The notes under the pieces were generated by a model. It was not told where the DNA came from, searched no databases, and saw only the letters and a list, made by a program, of their open reading frames with translations. A stretch of DNA of 64,000 nucleotides from assembly GCF_002902845.1 (NCBI RefSeq), contig NZ_PPTF01000060.1, forward strand, positions 2,710 through 66,709. Direction: 5' to 3'. The position numbers and the translations under genes are program-made. This document shows, one piece after another, positions 20,842 through 29,720 of this stretch (position 1 is its first letter; every line of letters begins with the position of its first letter). This DNA comes from Chromobacterium sinusclupearum (GTDB lineage Bacteria; Pseudomonadota; Gammaproteobacteria; Burkholderiales; Chromobacteriaceae).

Positions 20842-20958
20842 AGCTCCACGGTTTGGTTGGATTGCTCTAATTCTCTGGTAGCATCGACCATGACTCACGA
20901 CATGAATGGGTCATGATCAATGAAAAATATCTACTCAAGCAAGACTAGAGAGGGAAGC

Positions 20959-22434
20959 ATGAAGCTCAAGCATCTTAGCCTGTCCGTGATGATCATGGGC
21001 ACCGCGTTCGGCCTGGCGTCTACACAGGCTGCTGCCTCGGGTTATCAGTTTGGTTCGCAGAGCGTTTCCGGCCAGGGCACCGCCCACGCCAACGGCGCCG
21101 AAGCCAACGATCCTTCCACCATCTTCACCAACCCGGCTGGCTTGAGCCGCCTGGATGGCACGCAAATGGTACTGGGCGCCACGCTGGTGGTGCCGGACTC
21201 CAAGTACACCGACAACGGCTCCACCAATATCCTGGGTCAGTCTACTGGCGGCGGCAATGGCGGTACTTTCGCGCCCAAGGCCGTGGCTGCGCCCACTTTC
21301 TATCTGTCGCACAAGATCAACGACAAGATCACCGCCGGCATCGGCATGTTCGTGCCGTATGGCGCGAAGCTGGACTACGGCTTTGACTGGGCCGGCCGTT
21401 ACGCCTTGAAGAGCGTCAACCTGCAGTCGCTGAATATCAATCCGTCCATTTCCTTCAAGTTTGACGACCGTAACTCCTTTGGCTTTGGCGTCTCGGCTCA
21501 GTATATGAAGGCGACGCTGGAGCAGATGGCGGATGCGACCAGTGGTTTGGCGCTGACCGCGGCTAAACTGGGTGGCATCAATGTTCCGGGTCTGGGGGTA
21601 GTAACTGATCCCAAAATGATTTCGCAAATTATGCGATCTCAAGGTATTGGTGGCGATGGCCTGGGCCACATCGAGGGTGATGACTGGGGCTTTGGCTGGA
21701 ACATGGGCTATATGTTTCAGTTGAACGAAAATACTCGCTTCGGTCTTGCTTATCGCTCCTCTGTGAAGCAGTCCTTGCGTGGTACTTCTACCTGGACATT
21801 CGACAATGTGACTGGCAGTGTCACATTGCCAGGCGTCGGAACTCTGCCAGCTTCGGTTGCGGCAAAATCCAAACACCCCAATGCCTCGGCATCAGTCGAT
21901 CTGTCTACCCCGGAAACCGTGTCCGCCAACTTCTTCCATCAGTTGAATCCCAAGGTGGCGCTGATGGGCGATGTGACCTGGGTGCGCAACTCGCGTATGC
22001 AGCAGATTGATATCAAGCAGTACGGCGCTACACCGGCTCAGGGCGATCTGGTGATCCACCAAAACTGGAAGGATACCTGGCGCGTGTCGTTCGGCTCCAA
22101 CTACCAGTTGAACGATGCCTGGATGCTGCGCGGCGGCGTGGCTTGGGAGCAGTCTCCGCTGCAATCCGACAATGATCGCCACCCGGCGCTGCCGGATAGC
22201 GATCGCCTGTGGCTGTCGTTCGGCGCCAACTACAAGATCAATAAGCAAAGCTCCATCGATCTGGCCTATAGCTTCATTGATTTCAAGAATGCCAATGTTA
22301 ACTACTCCGATTCTTGCAATCCGACAGGGCAAAATCCCGATGGCTCTCTGTGTACCGGCAACGGCGGCACCGTCAAGGGTAGCTACAAGACCTATCTGCA
22401 GTTGATCGGCGTGCAGTACAACTATCGTTTCTAA
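20959..22434 (+). CDS. fadL: Outer-membrane long-chain fatty acid transporter, FadL/OmpP1/TodX family
   Basis: 491-residue beta-barrel porin for long-chain fatty acids or hydrophobic compounds. A signal peptide covers about residues 1-26, with cleavage after STQAAA. The mature N-terminus SGYQFGSQSVSGQGTAHANG and the hatch motif EANDPSTIFTNPAGLSRL are diagnostic of FadL. Later strands include INPSISFKFDDRNSFGFGVS and DLAYSFID, and the C-terminus ends in YNYRF, the terminal aromatic expected of a barrel. The ATG at 20959 follows AGAGGGA; the frame opens at 20920 without a good site. A stretch at about 21590-21880 has lower GC and probably codes surface loops. Followed by a 13-bp terminator. Confidence 0.93.
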   Translation: MKLKHLSLSVMIMGTAFGLASTQAAASGYQFGSQSVSGQGTAHANGAEANDPSTIFTNPAGLSRLDGTQMVLGATLVVPDSKYTDNGSTNILGQSTGGGNGGTFAPKAVAAPTFYLSHKINDKITAGIGMFVPYGAKLDYGFDWAGRYALKSVNLQSLNINPSISFKFDDRNSFGFGVSAQYMKATLEQMADATSGLALTAAKLGGINVPGLGVVTDPKMISQIMRSQGIGGDGLGHIEGDDWGFGWNMGYMFQLNENTRFGLAYRSSVKQSLRGTSTWTFDNVTGSVTLPGVGTLPASVAAKSKHPNASASVDLSTPETVSANFFHQLNPKVALMGDVTWVRNSRMQQIDIKQYGATPAQGDLVIHQNWKDTWRVSFGSNYQLNDAWMLRGGVAWEQSPLQSDNDRHPALPDSDRLWLSFGANYKINKQSSIDLAYSFIDFKNANVNYSDSCNPTGQNPDGSLCTGNGGTVKGSYKTYLQLIGVQYNYRF

Positions 22435-22456
22435 GCGGTTAACACCGTTCGGAAAT

Positions 22457-22497
22457 CGGCAACAGGGCAGGCGTCAGCGCTTGCCCTGTTGCCGTTT
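22457..22497 (+). terminator. Terminator after fadL
   Basis: Perfect 13-bp stem CGGCAACAGGGCA / TGCCCTGTTGCCG with a 12-nt loop, followed by TTT. Confidence 0.85.
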
Positions 22498-22601
22498 CGG
22501 CACAGCTGAAGCCGTTGTTGCGCTTGCTGATATGTTGCGTGCAGATTTTTTACAAAACCTGCTTTGATTTTGCCCAAAATGGGTTAGACTAATCCCACAT
22601 A

Positions 22602-22880
22602 AAAGCGAGTGTTTGATATTTTATCTGCGCTCGCAGATCACCCCCCGGTAGGAGTGCTTTATCCGTGCCGGCGAGGGTGGAAGCGCCAGGAAACATTCTC
22701 CGGGTGCGGCCGGAACAATAGCGATTCAGTCCGGCCTTACTATCAAGTAGTACCCGGCGCCGCGCCTGTCACAGTCGGCGCGGATTCTGGGCAAGGACGA
22801 TTCAACGCCCGTCCTTGGAAGCAAGCAGGACAGGTTGAGAGGGGCCTGTCTCATGTGTGTTTCAACAAATCGAGGAAACC
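22602..22880 (+). promoter_or_regulatory. Structured 5' leader upstream of the fadN-like gene
   Basis: About 280 bases hold five successive hairpins. They are ATCTGC/GCAGAT with loop GCTC at 22623-22638; GGCCGGA/TCCGGCC at 22708-22736; CCGCGCC/GGCGCGG at 22760-22783; CAAGGACG/CGTCCTTG at 22792-22817; and GACAGG/CCTGTC at 22829-22850. Ahead of them, AAAGC-GAGT-GTTTG (22602-22615) is a weak PsrA-like box. I could match the leader to no riboswitch class I know. No credible ORF lies in it. The leader ends at the GAGG box before the ATG at 22881. Confidence 0.5.
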
Positions 22881-25256
22881 ATGTCTCAAACCAAATTCAA
22901 TGTACGCAAGGTTGCCGTGCTCGGCGCTGGCGTGATGGGGGCGCAGATTGCCGCCCACCTGGTGAACGCCAAAGTCCCGACCATTCTGTTTGACTTGCCG
23001 GCCAAGGAAGGCGACAAGAACGGCATCGCGCTGAAGGCCATCGACGGTCTGAAGAAGCTGAAACCCTCTCCGCTGGCGGGCAGCGACGTTGTCGCCCACA
23101 TCCAGCCGGCTAACTATGATGACCACCTGCATCTGCTGAAGGACTGCGATCTGGTGATCGAAGCCATCGCCGAGCGCATGGACTGGAAGGTGGACCTGTA
23201 CCACAAGGTGGCCCCGCATCTGGGCGAGCACACCATCTTCGCCACCAACACTTCCGGCCTGTCCATCAACAAGCTGGCCGAAGGCTGCCCGGACTCGGTC
23301 CGCCCGCGCTTCTGCGGCGTGCACTTCTTCAATCCGCCGCGCTACATGCACCTGGTGGAAATCATTCCCTGCGTGACTTCCGACGCCCACATCCTGGACA
23401 ACCTGGAGCGCTTCCTGGTGTCCACGCTGGGCAAGGGCGTAGTCCGCGCCAAGGACACCCCGAACTTCGTGGCCAACCGCATCGGCGTGTTCTCCATGCT
23501 GGCCACCATCGCCAACGCCGCCAAGTACGGCATCCGCTTCGACGTGGTGGACGACCTGACCGGCCCGCGCCTGGGCCGCCCGAAGTCCGCCACTTTCCGC
23601 ACCGCCGACGTGGTGGGCCTGGACACCTTCGCCCACGTGGTGAAGACCATGCAGGACACCCTGCCGCAAGACCCGTGGCACAGCCTGTTCGTGACGCCGG
23701 ACTGGATGCAGGGCCTGATCTCCGCCGGCGCGCTGGGTTCCAAGACCAAGGCCGGCATCTACAAGAAAGACGGCAAGCGCATGCTGGTGCTGGACCCGGC
23801 CAAGGGCGAGTACGTGGGCTCCGGCGAGAAGGGCGACGACGCGGTCAAGGATATTCTGAAGATCGCCAATCCGGCCGAGAAATTCCAGAAGCTGCGCGAG
23901 AGCGAGCATCCGCAGGCGCAGTTCCTGTGGGCATGTTTCCGCGACGTGTTCCACTACATCTCCTTCCATCTGGCCGATATCGCCAACTGCGCCCGCGACG
24001 TGGACTTCGCCATCCGTTGGGGTTTCGGCTGGTTCGCCGGTCCGTTTGAAACCTGGCAAGCCGCCGGTTGGCAGCAAGTAGCCAAGTGGCTGCAGGAAGA
24101 CATCGCCGCCGGCAAGTCCCTGGCCAAGGCTGAACTGCCGGCCTGGGTGCTGGAGGGAGACCGCGCCGGCGTGCATTTCGCCGACGGTTCCTACAATGCC
24201 GCCGACAAGAAACTGGTAGGCCGCTCCGCGCTGGACGTTTACGCGCGTCAGCTGGCGCCGGCCAAGGTGCTGGGCGAGAAGTCCGAGCAGCTGGGCGAAA
24301 CCGTCTACGAGAACGAAGGCGTGCGCGCCTTCACCACCGGCGACGACGTGCTGGTGGTGTCGTTCAAGTCCAAGGCTCACGCCATCGGCCCGGCCGTGCT
24401 GGATGGCTTGAACACCGCGATTGACATCGCCGAAGACCGCTTCAAGGGCTTGGTGATCTGGCAAACCGAAGAGCCGTTCTCTGTCGGCGCTGACCTGCAA
24501 TCGATGATGCCGGCCTTTATGATGGGCGACTGGGATGCCATCGACGCCATGATCGGCCGCTTCCAGTCCACCGCGTTGCGCCTGCGCTACAGCCAGATCC
24601 CGACCGTGGCCGCCACTCAGGGCTACGTGTTCGGCGGCGGCTGCGAGTTCGCCATGCATTGCGACAAGACCGTGGCCGCGCTGGAATCGTACGTGGGCCT
24701 GGTGGAAGTGGGCGTGGGCCTGCTGCCGGGCGGCGGCGGCTGCAAGGAATTCGCGCTGCGCGCCTCGCAGGAGTCCAAGGGCGATCTGCTGGCCGCGCTG
24801 AAGGATTACTTCATGAACATCGCCACCGCCAAGGTCGCCACCAGCGGCATCGAGGCGCAGGAACTTGGCTTCTTCCGCAAGGGCGACGCCGTGGTGTTCA
24901 ATGCCTATGAGCTCTTGTACGTCGCCAAGCAGCAGGCGCTGGCGTTGGCCGAATCTGGCTACCGTCCGCCGCTGAAGGTGAAGGGCTTCCCGGTGGCGGG
25001 CCGATCCGGCGCCGCGTCGATCAAGGGCCAATTGGTGAACATGCTGGAAGGCAACTTCATCAGCCAGCACGACTTCTTCATCGCCTCGCAGATCGCCGAC
25101 GTGATGACCGGCGGCGATGTGGAGGCCGGCACCCTGGTCAACGAGCAATGGATTCTGGACCTGGAGCGCAAGGCCTTCATGACCCTGCTGAAGAACTCCA
25201 AGACCCAGGATCGCATCGCGAACATGCTGACGACCGGCAAGCCGCTGCGCAACTAA
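22881..25256 (+). CDS. fadN: 3-hydroxyacyl-CoA dehydrogenase / enoyl-CoA hydratase, FadN type
   Basis: Bifunctional beta-oxidation enzyme, 791 residues. Domain order is dehydrogenase first: Rossmann GxGxxG in VAVLGAGVMGAQIAAHL at about residue 16, then GVHFFNPPRYMHLVE and TPNFVANRIG, and a second 3HCDH C domain near residues 320-410. A crotonase domain follows (about 470-790), with EPFSVGADL for the oxyanion hole and YVFGGGCEFAMHCDKTVAA. This is the reverse of E. coli FadB and matches the FadN/HadhA-like fused class. GAGGAAACC precedes the ATG. The thiolase gene follows after 193 nt, so both probably form one operon. Confidence 0.9.
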   Translation: MSQTKFNVRKVAVLGAGVMGAQIAAHLVNAKVPTILFDLPAKEGDKNGIALKAIDGLKKLKPSPLAGSDVVAHIQPANYDDHLHLLKDCDLVIEAIAERMDWKVDLYHKVAPHLGEHTIFATNTSGLSINKLAEGCPDSVRPRFCGVHFFNPPRYMHLVEIIPCVTSDAHILDNLERFLVSTLGKGVVRAKDTPNFVANRIGVFSMLATIANAAKYGIRFDVVDDLTGPRLGRPKSATFRTADVVGLDTFAHVVKTMQDTLPQDPWHSLFVTPDWMQGLISAGALGSKTKAGIYKKDGKRMLVLDPAKGEYVGSGEKGDDAVKDILKIANPAEKFQKLRESEHPQAQFLWACFRDVFHYISFHLADIANCARDVDFAIRWGFGWFAGPFETWQAAGWQQVAKWLQEDIAAGKSLAKAELPAWVLEGDRAGVHFADGSYNAADKKLVGRSALDVYARQLAPAKVLGEKSEQLGETVYENEGVRAFTTGDDVLVVSFKSKAHAIGPAVLDGLNTAIDIAEDRFKGLVIWQTEEPFSVGADLQSMMPAFMMGDWDAIDAMIGRFQSTALRLRYSQIPTVAATQGYVFGGGCEFAMHCDKTVAALESYVGLVEVGVGLLPGGGGCKEFALRASQESKGDLLAALKDYFMNIATAKVATSGIEAQELGFFRKGDAVVFNAYELLYVAKQQALALAESGYRPPLKVKGFPVAGRSGAASIKGQLVNMLEGNFISQHDFFIASQIADVMTGGDVEAGTLVNEQWILDLERKAFMTLLKNSKTQDRIANMLTTGKPLRN

Positions 25257-25283
25257 GTGCTTGGGGATGATTCTGCTGCGCGT

Positions 25284-25350
25284 GCCGATCTCAAGGCTGT
25301 GATGCTCGCCGTACCACTTGTACGGCTGCGCGTCTCGCCTTGACCTCGGC
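25284..25350. repeat. REP-like nested palindrome between fadN and the thiolase gene
   Basis: A 67-base imperfect palindrome. The outer arms at 25284-25297 and 25337-25350 pair at 12 of 14 positions, including TCAAGGC/GCCTTGA. The inner arms at 25308-25314 and 25320-25326 pair perfectly (GCCGTAC/GTACGGC, loop CACTT). Internal-loop segments of about 10 nt separate the stems. The form resembles dispersed REP/BIME elements, but only one copy was found in this window, so the repeat status is inference. Confidence 0.45.
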
Positions 25351-25449
25351 CCGCTCACTGCGAATCCTCCCGCAAGCACGGCCAATAGCCAGATGATAGG
25401 TCGGTTGATTTCTACCGCTTGGATCAGCCGGCCGACAGGAGAATCGAAA

Positions 25450-26652
25450 ATGAGCAAACAAGTACAAGAAGCTTACATCGTCGCCGCCACCCGCACCCCG
25501 GTGGGCAAGGCGCCGCGCGGCATGATGCGCAATGTGCGTCCGGACGACATGCTGGCGCATGTGATCACCGGCGCGCTGGCCCAGGTGCCGAACCTGGACC
25601 CGAAACTGATTTCCGACTGCGTGGTCGGTTGCGCCTTCCCGGAAGCGGAGCAGGGCCTGAACATGGCGCGCATCGGCGTGCTGCTGGCCGGCCTGCCCAA
25701 CACCGTGGGCGGCATCACCATCAACCGCTACTGCTCGTCCGGCATCAACGCCGTGCAGATGGCGGCCGACCGCATCCGCCTGGGCGAAGCCGACGTGGTG
25801 ATCGCGGCCGGTTCGGAATCGATGTCTCTGGTGCCGATGATGGGCAACAAGGTGTCGCTGAACCCGGAAATCTTCGCCAAGGACGAGAACTACGGCATCG
25901 CCTACGGCATGGGCCTGACCGCTGAAAAAGTGGCGCAGCAGTGGGGCGTGTCGCGCGAGGATCAGGACGCGTTCGCGGTGGAATCGCACCGTCGCGCGCT
26001 GGCTGCCATCGATGGCGGCAAGTTCAAGAACGAAATCACCCCGCTGGAAGTGACCTACCGCACGCCGAATCTGGAAACCGGCGAAGTGATCGTCAAGAAG
26101 CGCGTGCTGGACACCGATGAAGGCCCGCGCCGCGAAACCACGCTGGAAGGCCTGGCCAAGCTGAAGACCGTGTTCGACGCCAAGGGCTCCGTCACGGCCG
26201 GCAACTCCTCGCAGATGTCCGACGGCGCCGGCGCGGTGATCCTGGTGTCCGAACGCGTGCTGAAGGAATTCAACCTGGTGCCGCTGGCCCGCTACGTGAC
26301 CTTCTCGGTCAAGGGCGTGCCGCCGGAAATCATGGGTATCGGTCCGAAGGAAGCCATCCCGGCCGCGCTGGCTCAGGCAGGACTGAAGCAGGACGACCTG
26401 AAATGGATCGAGCTGAACGAAGCCTTCGCCGCGCAGGCGTTGGCGGTGATTCGCGATCTGAACCTGGATACGTCCAAGGTGAACCCGCATGGCGGCGCCA
26501 TCGCTCTGGGCCACCCGCTGGGCGCGACCGGCGCGATCCGCACCGCAACCCTGATCCACGGCATGCGCGACGCCGGCATGAAGGGCCACGGCATGGTGAC
26601 GATGTGCATCGGCACCGGCATGGGCGCCGCCGGCATCATCGAAGTGCTGTAA
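25450..26652 (+). CDS. fadA: Acetyl-CoA C-acyltransferase (3-ketoacyl-CoA thiolase), FadA-like
   Basis: Thiolase of beta-oxidation, 400 residues. The nucleophile is Cys95 in [12 protein letters not shown], the catalytic histidines lie in [13 protein letters not shown] and [15 protein letters not shown], and the second cysteine is in [14 protein letters not shown] at the C-terminus. A GGAG box precedes the ATG at 25450. It lies downstream of the FadN-like enzyme, the usual partner in fatty acid beta-oxidation operons. Ends in a strong terminator convergent with the helicase gene. It could also be called FadI or AtoB by sequence; context favours the degradative thiolase. Confidence 0.9.
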   Translation: MSKQVQEAYIVAATRTPVGKAPRGMMRNVRPDDMLAHVITGALAQVPNLDPKLISDCVVGCAFPEAEQGLNMARIGVLLAGLPNTVGGITINRYCSSGINAVQMAADRIRLGEADVVIAAGSESMSLVPMMGNKVSLNPEIFAKDENYGIAYGMGLTAEKVAQQWGVSREDQDAFAVESHRRALAAIDGGKFKNEITPLEVTYRTPNLETGEVIVKKRVLDTDEGPRRETTLEGLAKLKTVFDAKGSVTAGNSSQMSDGAGAVILVSERVLKEFNLVPLARYVTFSVKGVPPEIMGIGPKEAIPAALAQAGLKQDDLKWIELNEAFAAQALAVIRDLNLDTSKVNPHGGAIALGHPLGATGAIRTATLIHGMRDAGMKGHGMVTMCIGTGMGAAGIIEVL

Positions 26653-26675
26653 ACCTGTCCGGCTTGACCTGACAA

Positions 26676-26704
26676 AAACCCCGCCGGGTTTCTCGGCGGG
26701 GTTT
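26676..26704. terminator. Bidirectional terminator between fadA and the helicase
   Basis: Perfect 11-bp stem AAACCCCGCCG / CGGCGGGGTTT with a 7-nt loop. A run of A on one side and T on the other allow it to serve both convergent genes. Confidence 0.88.
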
Positions 26705-26707
26705 GTT

Positions 26708-27994
26708 TTATGGTTTCGCGGTGGTGATGTCCCCAGCGGTTGTTGACGTTTGCTGGGCTGCGGCCTCCCGCAATTTGTCCTTCTTGCTCTTGCGTTTGCC
26801 CTTGATGCCGCCGTTGCCGTCCGGGTCCACCAGAGAGACGGCCGGCAGCATGGTCTCGCTTGGCTCGAAGCCGGCGATCCGCTCGCGCGTCAAGCATAGT
26901 TGCTGGCGCTTTTCTATCAAGCGGAAATGGGCGGCGCAGTCGGCGCTGATAAAGCTGATGGCCTCGCCGCTAGCGCCGGCGCGGCCGGTGCGGCCGATGC
27001 GGTGGGTGTAGTCTACCGGCGAGCGCGGCAGGTCGTAGTTGACCACCAGCGGCAGCCTGGCGATGTCGATGCCGCGCGCCGCCACGTCGGTGGCGACCAG
27101 CACCCGCAGCTGGCCGGTCTTGAGATCGGCCAGCACCTGGCCGCGCTGGCTCTGGCTACAGTCGCCGTGCAGGGCGGCGGCCCTCACGCCGGCGCGTTGC
27201 AGCTTGTCCGCCACTCTGTCCGCCGCCTGGCGGCTGGCGACGAATACCAAGACCCGATTCCAGTCATTTGTCGCCAGCAGATGGCGCAGCAGCATGGTGC
27301 GCCGCGCGGTGTCCACCTCGATGGCGCGCTGGCGGATGTCCGGCGCGGTGGCGGCCGTCTGCTCGATGTCAATGCGCAGCGGTTGGCTCAACAGCTGTTC
27401 CGCCAAGGCGCGCACGGCGGGCGGGAAGGTGGCGGAGAACATCAGGCTCTGCCGCGTCTGCGGCAGCCGGGCCAGCAGGCTGCCCAGCTCGTCAGCGAAG
27501 CCCAGATCGAGCAGACGGTCCGCTTCGTCCAGCACCAAGGTGTTGACGGAGGATAGCCGCAGCGCGTTGTGCGCGAGCAGGTCCAGCAGGCGGCCGGGGG
27601 TGGCCACTACGATGTCGGCACCGCCGCGCAGGGCCATCATCTGCGGCTTGATAGACACGCCGCCGTAAACCACGGCGACTTTCAGGCTGCGCGGCAGGGC
27701 CTGAGCCAGATCGCGCAGAATGCCGCCGACCTGCGCCGCCAGTTCGCGGGTGGGCAGCAGAATCAACGCCCGAGGTTGGCGCAGCATGGCGCGCGGGCTG
27801 GCCAGCCATTGCTGCAGCAGCGGCAGGCAGAAGGCCGCGGTTTTGCCGGAGCCGGTCTGCGCGGTGGCCAGCACGTCGCGGCCTTGCAAAATGGCGGGGA
27901 GGGCGGCGCTTTGGATGGCGGTGGGCTGGGCATAGCCTTGCTTGAGCGCGGACTGGGCCAGATCGGGCTGCAGGCCCAGGGCGGTGAATGGCAT
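26708..27994 (-). CDS. rhlE: DEAD-box RNA helicase, RhlE-like
   Basis: ATP-dependent RNA helicase, 428 residues. Motifs in order: Q motif ([14 protein letters not shown]), Walker [12 protein letters not shown] (about 50), PTRELAAQV, GGxxI (YGGVSIK), [12 protein letters not shown] in [14 protein letters not shown] (about 155), SAT in MFSATFP, ARGIDI and [10 protein letters not shown]. The short C-terminus is lysine-rich ([13 protein letters not shown]). This set and the lack of an extra RNA-binding domain fit RhlE, which acts in ribosome assembly and cold adaptation. The ATG at 27994 is chosen over an upstream TTG at 28006; neither has a clear ribosome site. Confidence 0.88.
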   Translation of the reverse strand: MPFTALGLQPDLAQSALKQGYAQPTAIQSAALPAILQGRDVLATAQTGSGKTAAFCLPLLQQWLASPRAMLRQPRALILLPTRELAAQVGGILRDLAQALPRSLKVAVVYGGVSIKPQMMALRGGADIVVATPGRLLDLLAHNALRLSSVNTLVLDEADRLLDLGFADELGSLLARLPQTRQSLMFSATFPPAVRALAEQLLSQPLRIDIEQTAATAPDIRQRAIEVDTARRTMLLRHLLATNDWNRVLVFVASRQAADRVADKLQRAGVRAAALHGDCSQSQRGQVLADLKTGQLRVLVATDVAARGIDIARLPLVVNYDLPRSPVDYTHRIGRTGRAGASGEAISFISADCAAHFRLIEKRQQLCLTRERIAGFEPSETMLPAVSLVDPDGNGGIKGKRKSKKDKLREAAAQQTSTTAGDITTAKP

Positions 27995-28155
27995 GAATGA
28001 AGACAACTATAGATAAAGTGGGGGCTTGTGGCCTGAAGCGGCAGGAGTATCGGCCGCGCCGGCCGCGAGGTCAAGCAATGAGGCTCAACTTGTCAGCGTG
28101 AAGCGTCATTTGCGAGTAATATCCGGGTTCGTTACCTAAATAAAGCCATCTGCCC

Positions 28156-29544
28156 ATGCAAACAGAAGTCAAAGAGAAGCCCCGTTACGCCATCGTCGCC
28201 TCGGTGCAGCTGCCGGAAGTCAGCGATGTCGAGTTCGAAGCCTCGCTCACCGAATTGAGCGAGCTGGCCAAGACGCTGGGTTTCCAGGTGGTGCAGACCT
28301 TTGTGCAGAAGCGCAGCAGTTTCGATCGCACCGCCTATATGGGCGTGGGCAAGCTGGAAGAGATCAGCCAGTTCGTCAAGCGCGGCATCCGCGCGGACGA
28401 GCTGGAAGACGATGCGCAAGAATGGGACGCCAGCGCGGTCGAGATCGACGCGTTGCTGGTGGACCACGAAATCTCGCCGTCGCAGGCGCGCAATCTGGAA
28501 TTGGCGGTCGGCTGCGAAGTGATGGACCGCACCATGGTCATCCTGGAGATTTTCCATCGCAACGCCCGCTCGCGCGCGGCACGCGCCCAAGTGGAAATCG
28601 CCCGTCTCGGTTATATGGCGCCGCGGCTGCGCGAAGCGGCCAAGCTGGCCGGCCCGCAAGGCCGGCAGCGCAGCGGCATGGGCGGACGCGGCGCCGGCGA
28701 ATCCCATACCGAGCTGGACCGCCGCAAGGTGCGCGACCGCATCGCCGAGCTGCAGCGCGAAATCATCGCCATGGAACTGGAGCGCAAGACCCAGCGCGCG
28801 CGCCGGCTGGAGCGGCAGGGCATCGGCCTGGGCGGGGTATCGCTGGTCGGTTACACCAATGCCGGCAAATCCACCTTGATGCGGGCGATGACCGGCAGCG
28901 AGGTGTTGGTGGCCAACAAGCTGTTCGCCACGCTGGACACCACGGTGCGCGCGCTGTACCCGGAAAGCGTGCCGCGCGTGCTGGTCAGCGATACCGTCGG
29001 CTTCATCAAGAACCTGCCGCACGGCCTGGTGGCCTCGTTCAAGTCCACGCTGGAAGAGGCGCTGGACGCGTCGCTGCTCTTGCACGTGATCGACGCCAGC
29101 GACCCCGGCTTCCAGCGCCAGCTGGAAGTGACCGACGCGGTGCTTCAGGAAATCGGCGCCGATGAGGTGCCGCGCATCCGCGTGTTCAACAAGATAGACC
29201 ATGTCGGCGATGAGGCCGAGCAGGCCGCCTGGACGGCGGAGCTGCAGACGCGCTACCCAGGCTGCGTGGTAATGAGCGCCCGCAGGCCGGAAGAAGTGGC
29301 CAGCCTGCGCGCCGCCATCGTCTCCTTCTTCCAGCAGGATCTGGTGGAGGAGGAGCTGTTGCTGCCGTGGTCGGCGCAGCAATTGCGCGGCGAAATCTAC
29401 AGCCACTGCCAGGTGCTGGAAGAACGCACCGAGGACGAGGGCAGCTGGTTCCGCGTGCGCGGCGAACCGGAAAAACTGCGCGTCCTGCGCGAACAGCTCA
29501 ATCCCGGCTCGCAGGGCAGGGAAAAGGAATACTGGGAGGTCTAG
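28156..29544 (+). CDS. hflX: GTPase HflX
   Basis: Ribosome-associated GTPase of the OBG-HflX family, 462 residues. The N-terminal HflX domain (about 20-190) has TAYMGVGKLEEI, the glycine-rich linker GPQGRQRSGMGGRGAGES, and a long helical segment to residue 235. The G domain begins at VSLVGYTNAGKSTLMRAMTG (G1), with the G2/G3 region FATLDTTVRALYPE and VLVSDTVGFIKNLPHGLVAS, and NKID (G4). HflX rescues stalled or stress-split ribosomes. No hfq gene is adjacent, unlike the layout in many gammaproteobacteria. A strong terminator follows. Confidence 0.92.
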   Translation: MQTEVKEKPRYAIVASVQLPEVSDVEFEASLTELSELAKTLGFQVVQTFVQKRSSFDRTAYMGVGKLEEISQFVKRGIRADELEDDAQEWDASAVEIDALLVDHEISPSQARNLELAVGCEVMDRTMVILEIFHRNARSRAARAQVEIARLGYMAPRLREAAKLAGPQGRQRSGMGGRGAGESHTELDRRKVRDRIAELQREIIAMELERKTQRARRLERQGIGLGGVSLVGYTNAGKSTLMRAMTGSEVLVANKLFATLDTTVRALYPESVPRVLVSDTVGFIKNLPHGLVASFKSTLEEALDASLLLHVIDASDPGFQRQLEVTDAVLQEIGADEVPRIRVFNKIDHVGDEAEQAAWTAELQTRYPGCVVMSARRPEEVASLRAAIVSFFQQDLVEEELLLPWSAQQLRGEIYSHCQVLEERTEDEGSWFRVRGEPEKLRVLREQLNPGSQGREKEYWEV

Positions 29545-29593
29545 GAAGACCAGCCCATCGAGGCGTGGCTACAAGTAGAATGCCGTCGCCACA

Positions 29594-29631
29594 AAGATAA
29601 AGAGCCCTGCTTGCCAGGGTTCTTTTCTTTA
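29594..29631 (+). terminator. Terminator after hflX
   Basis: Stem AGAGCCCTG / CAGGGTTCT (one G-U pair) with loop CTTGC and flanking A and T runs. Confidence 0.8.
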
Positions 29632-29720
29632 TCAGGGTAATCTTCCCTCTTGCCAGCGCATGGCGATTGAATGCAAATTCCTTGCTTGAGTGGGAAGGGA
29701 ACCCATAAGGAAATGACAAG

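Noticed and set aside
22609..22935. Frame of 108 residues through the leader before fadN
   Set aside because: It overlaps the fadN start, has no ribosome site, and the hairpins explain the sequence better.
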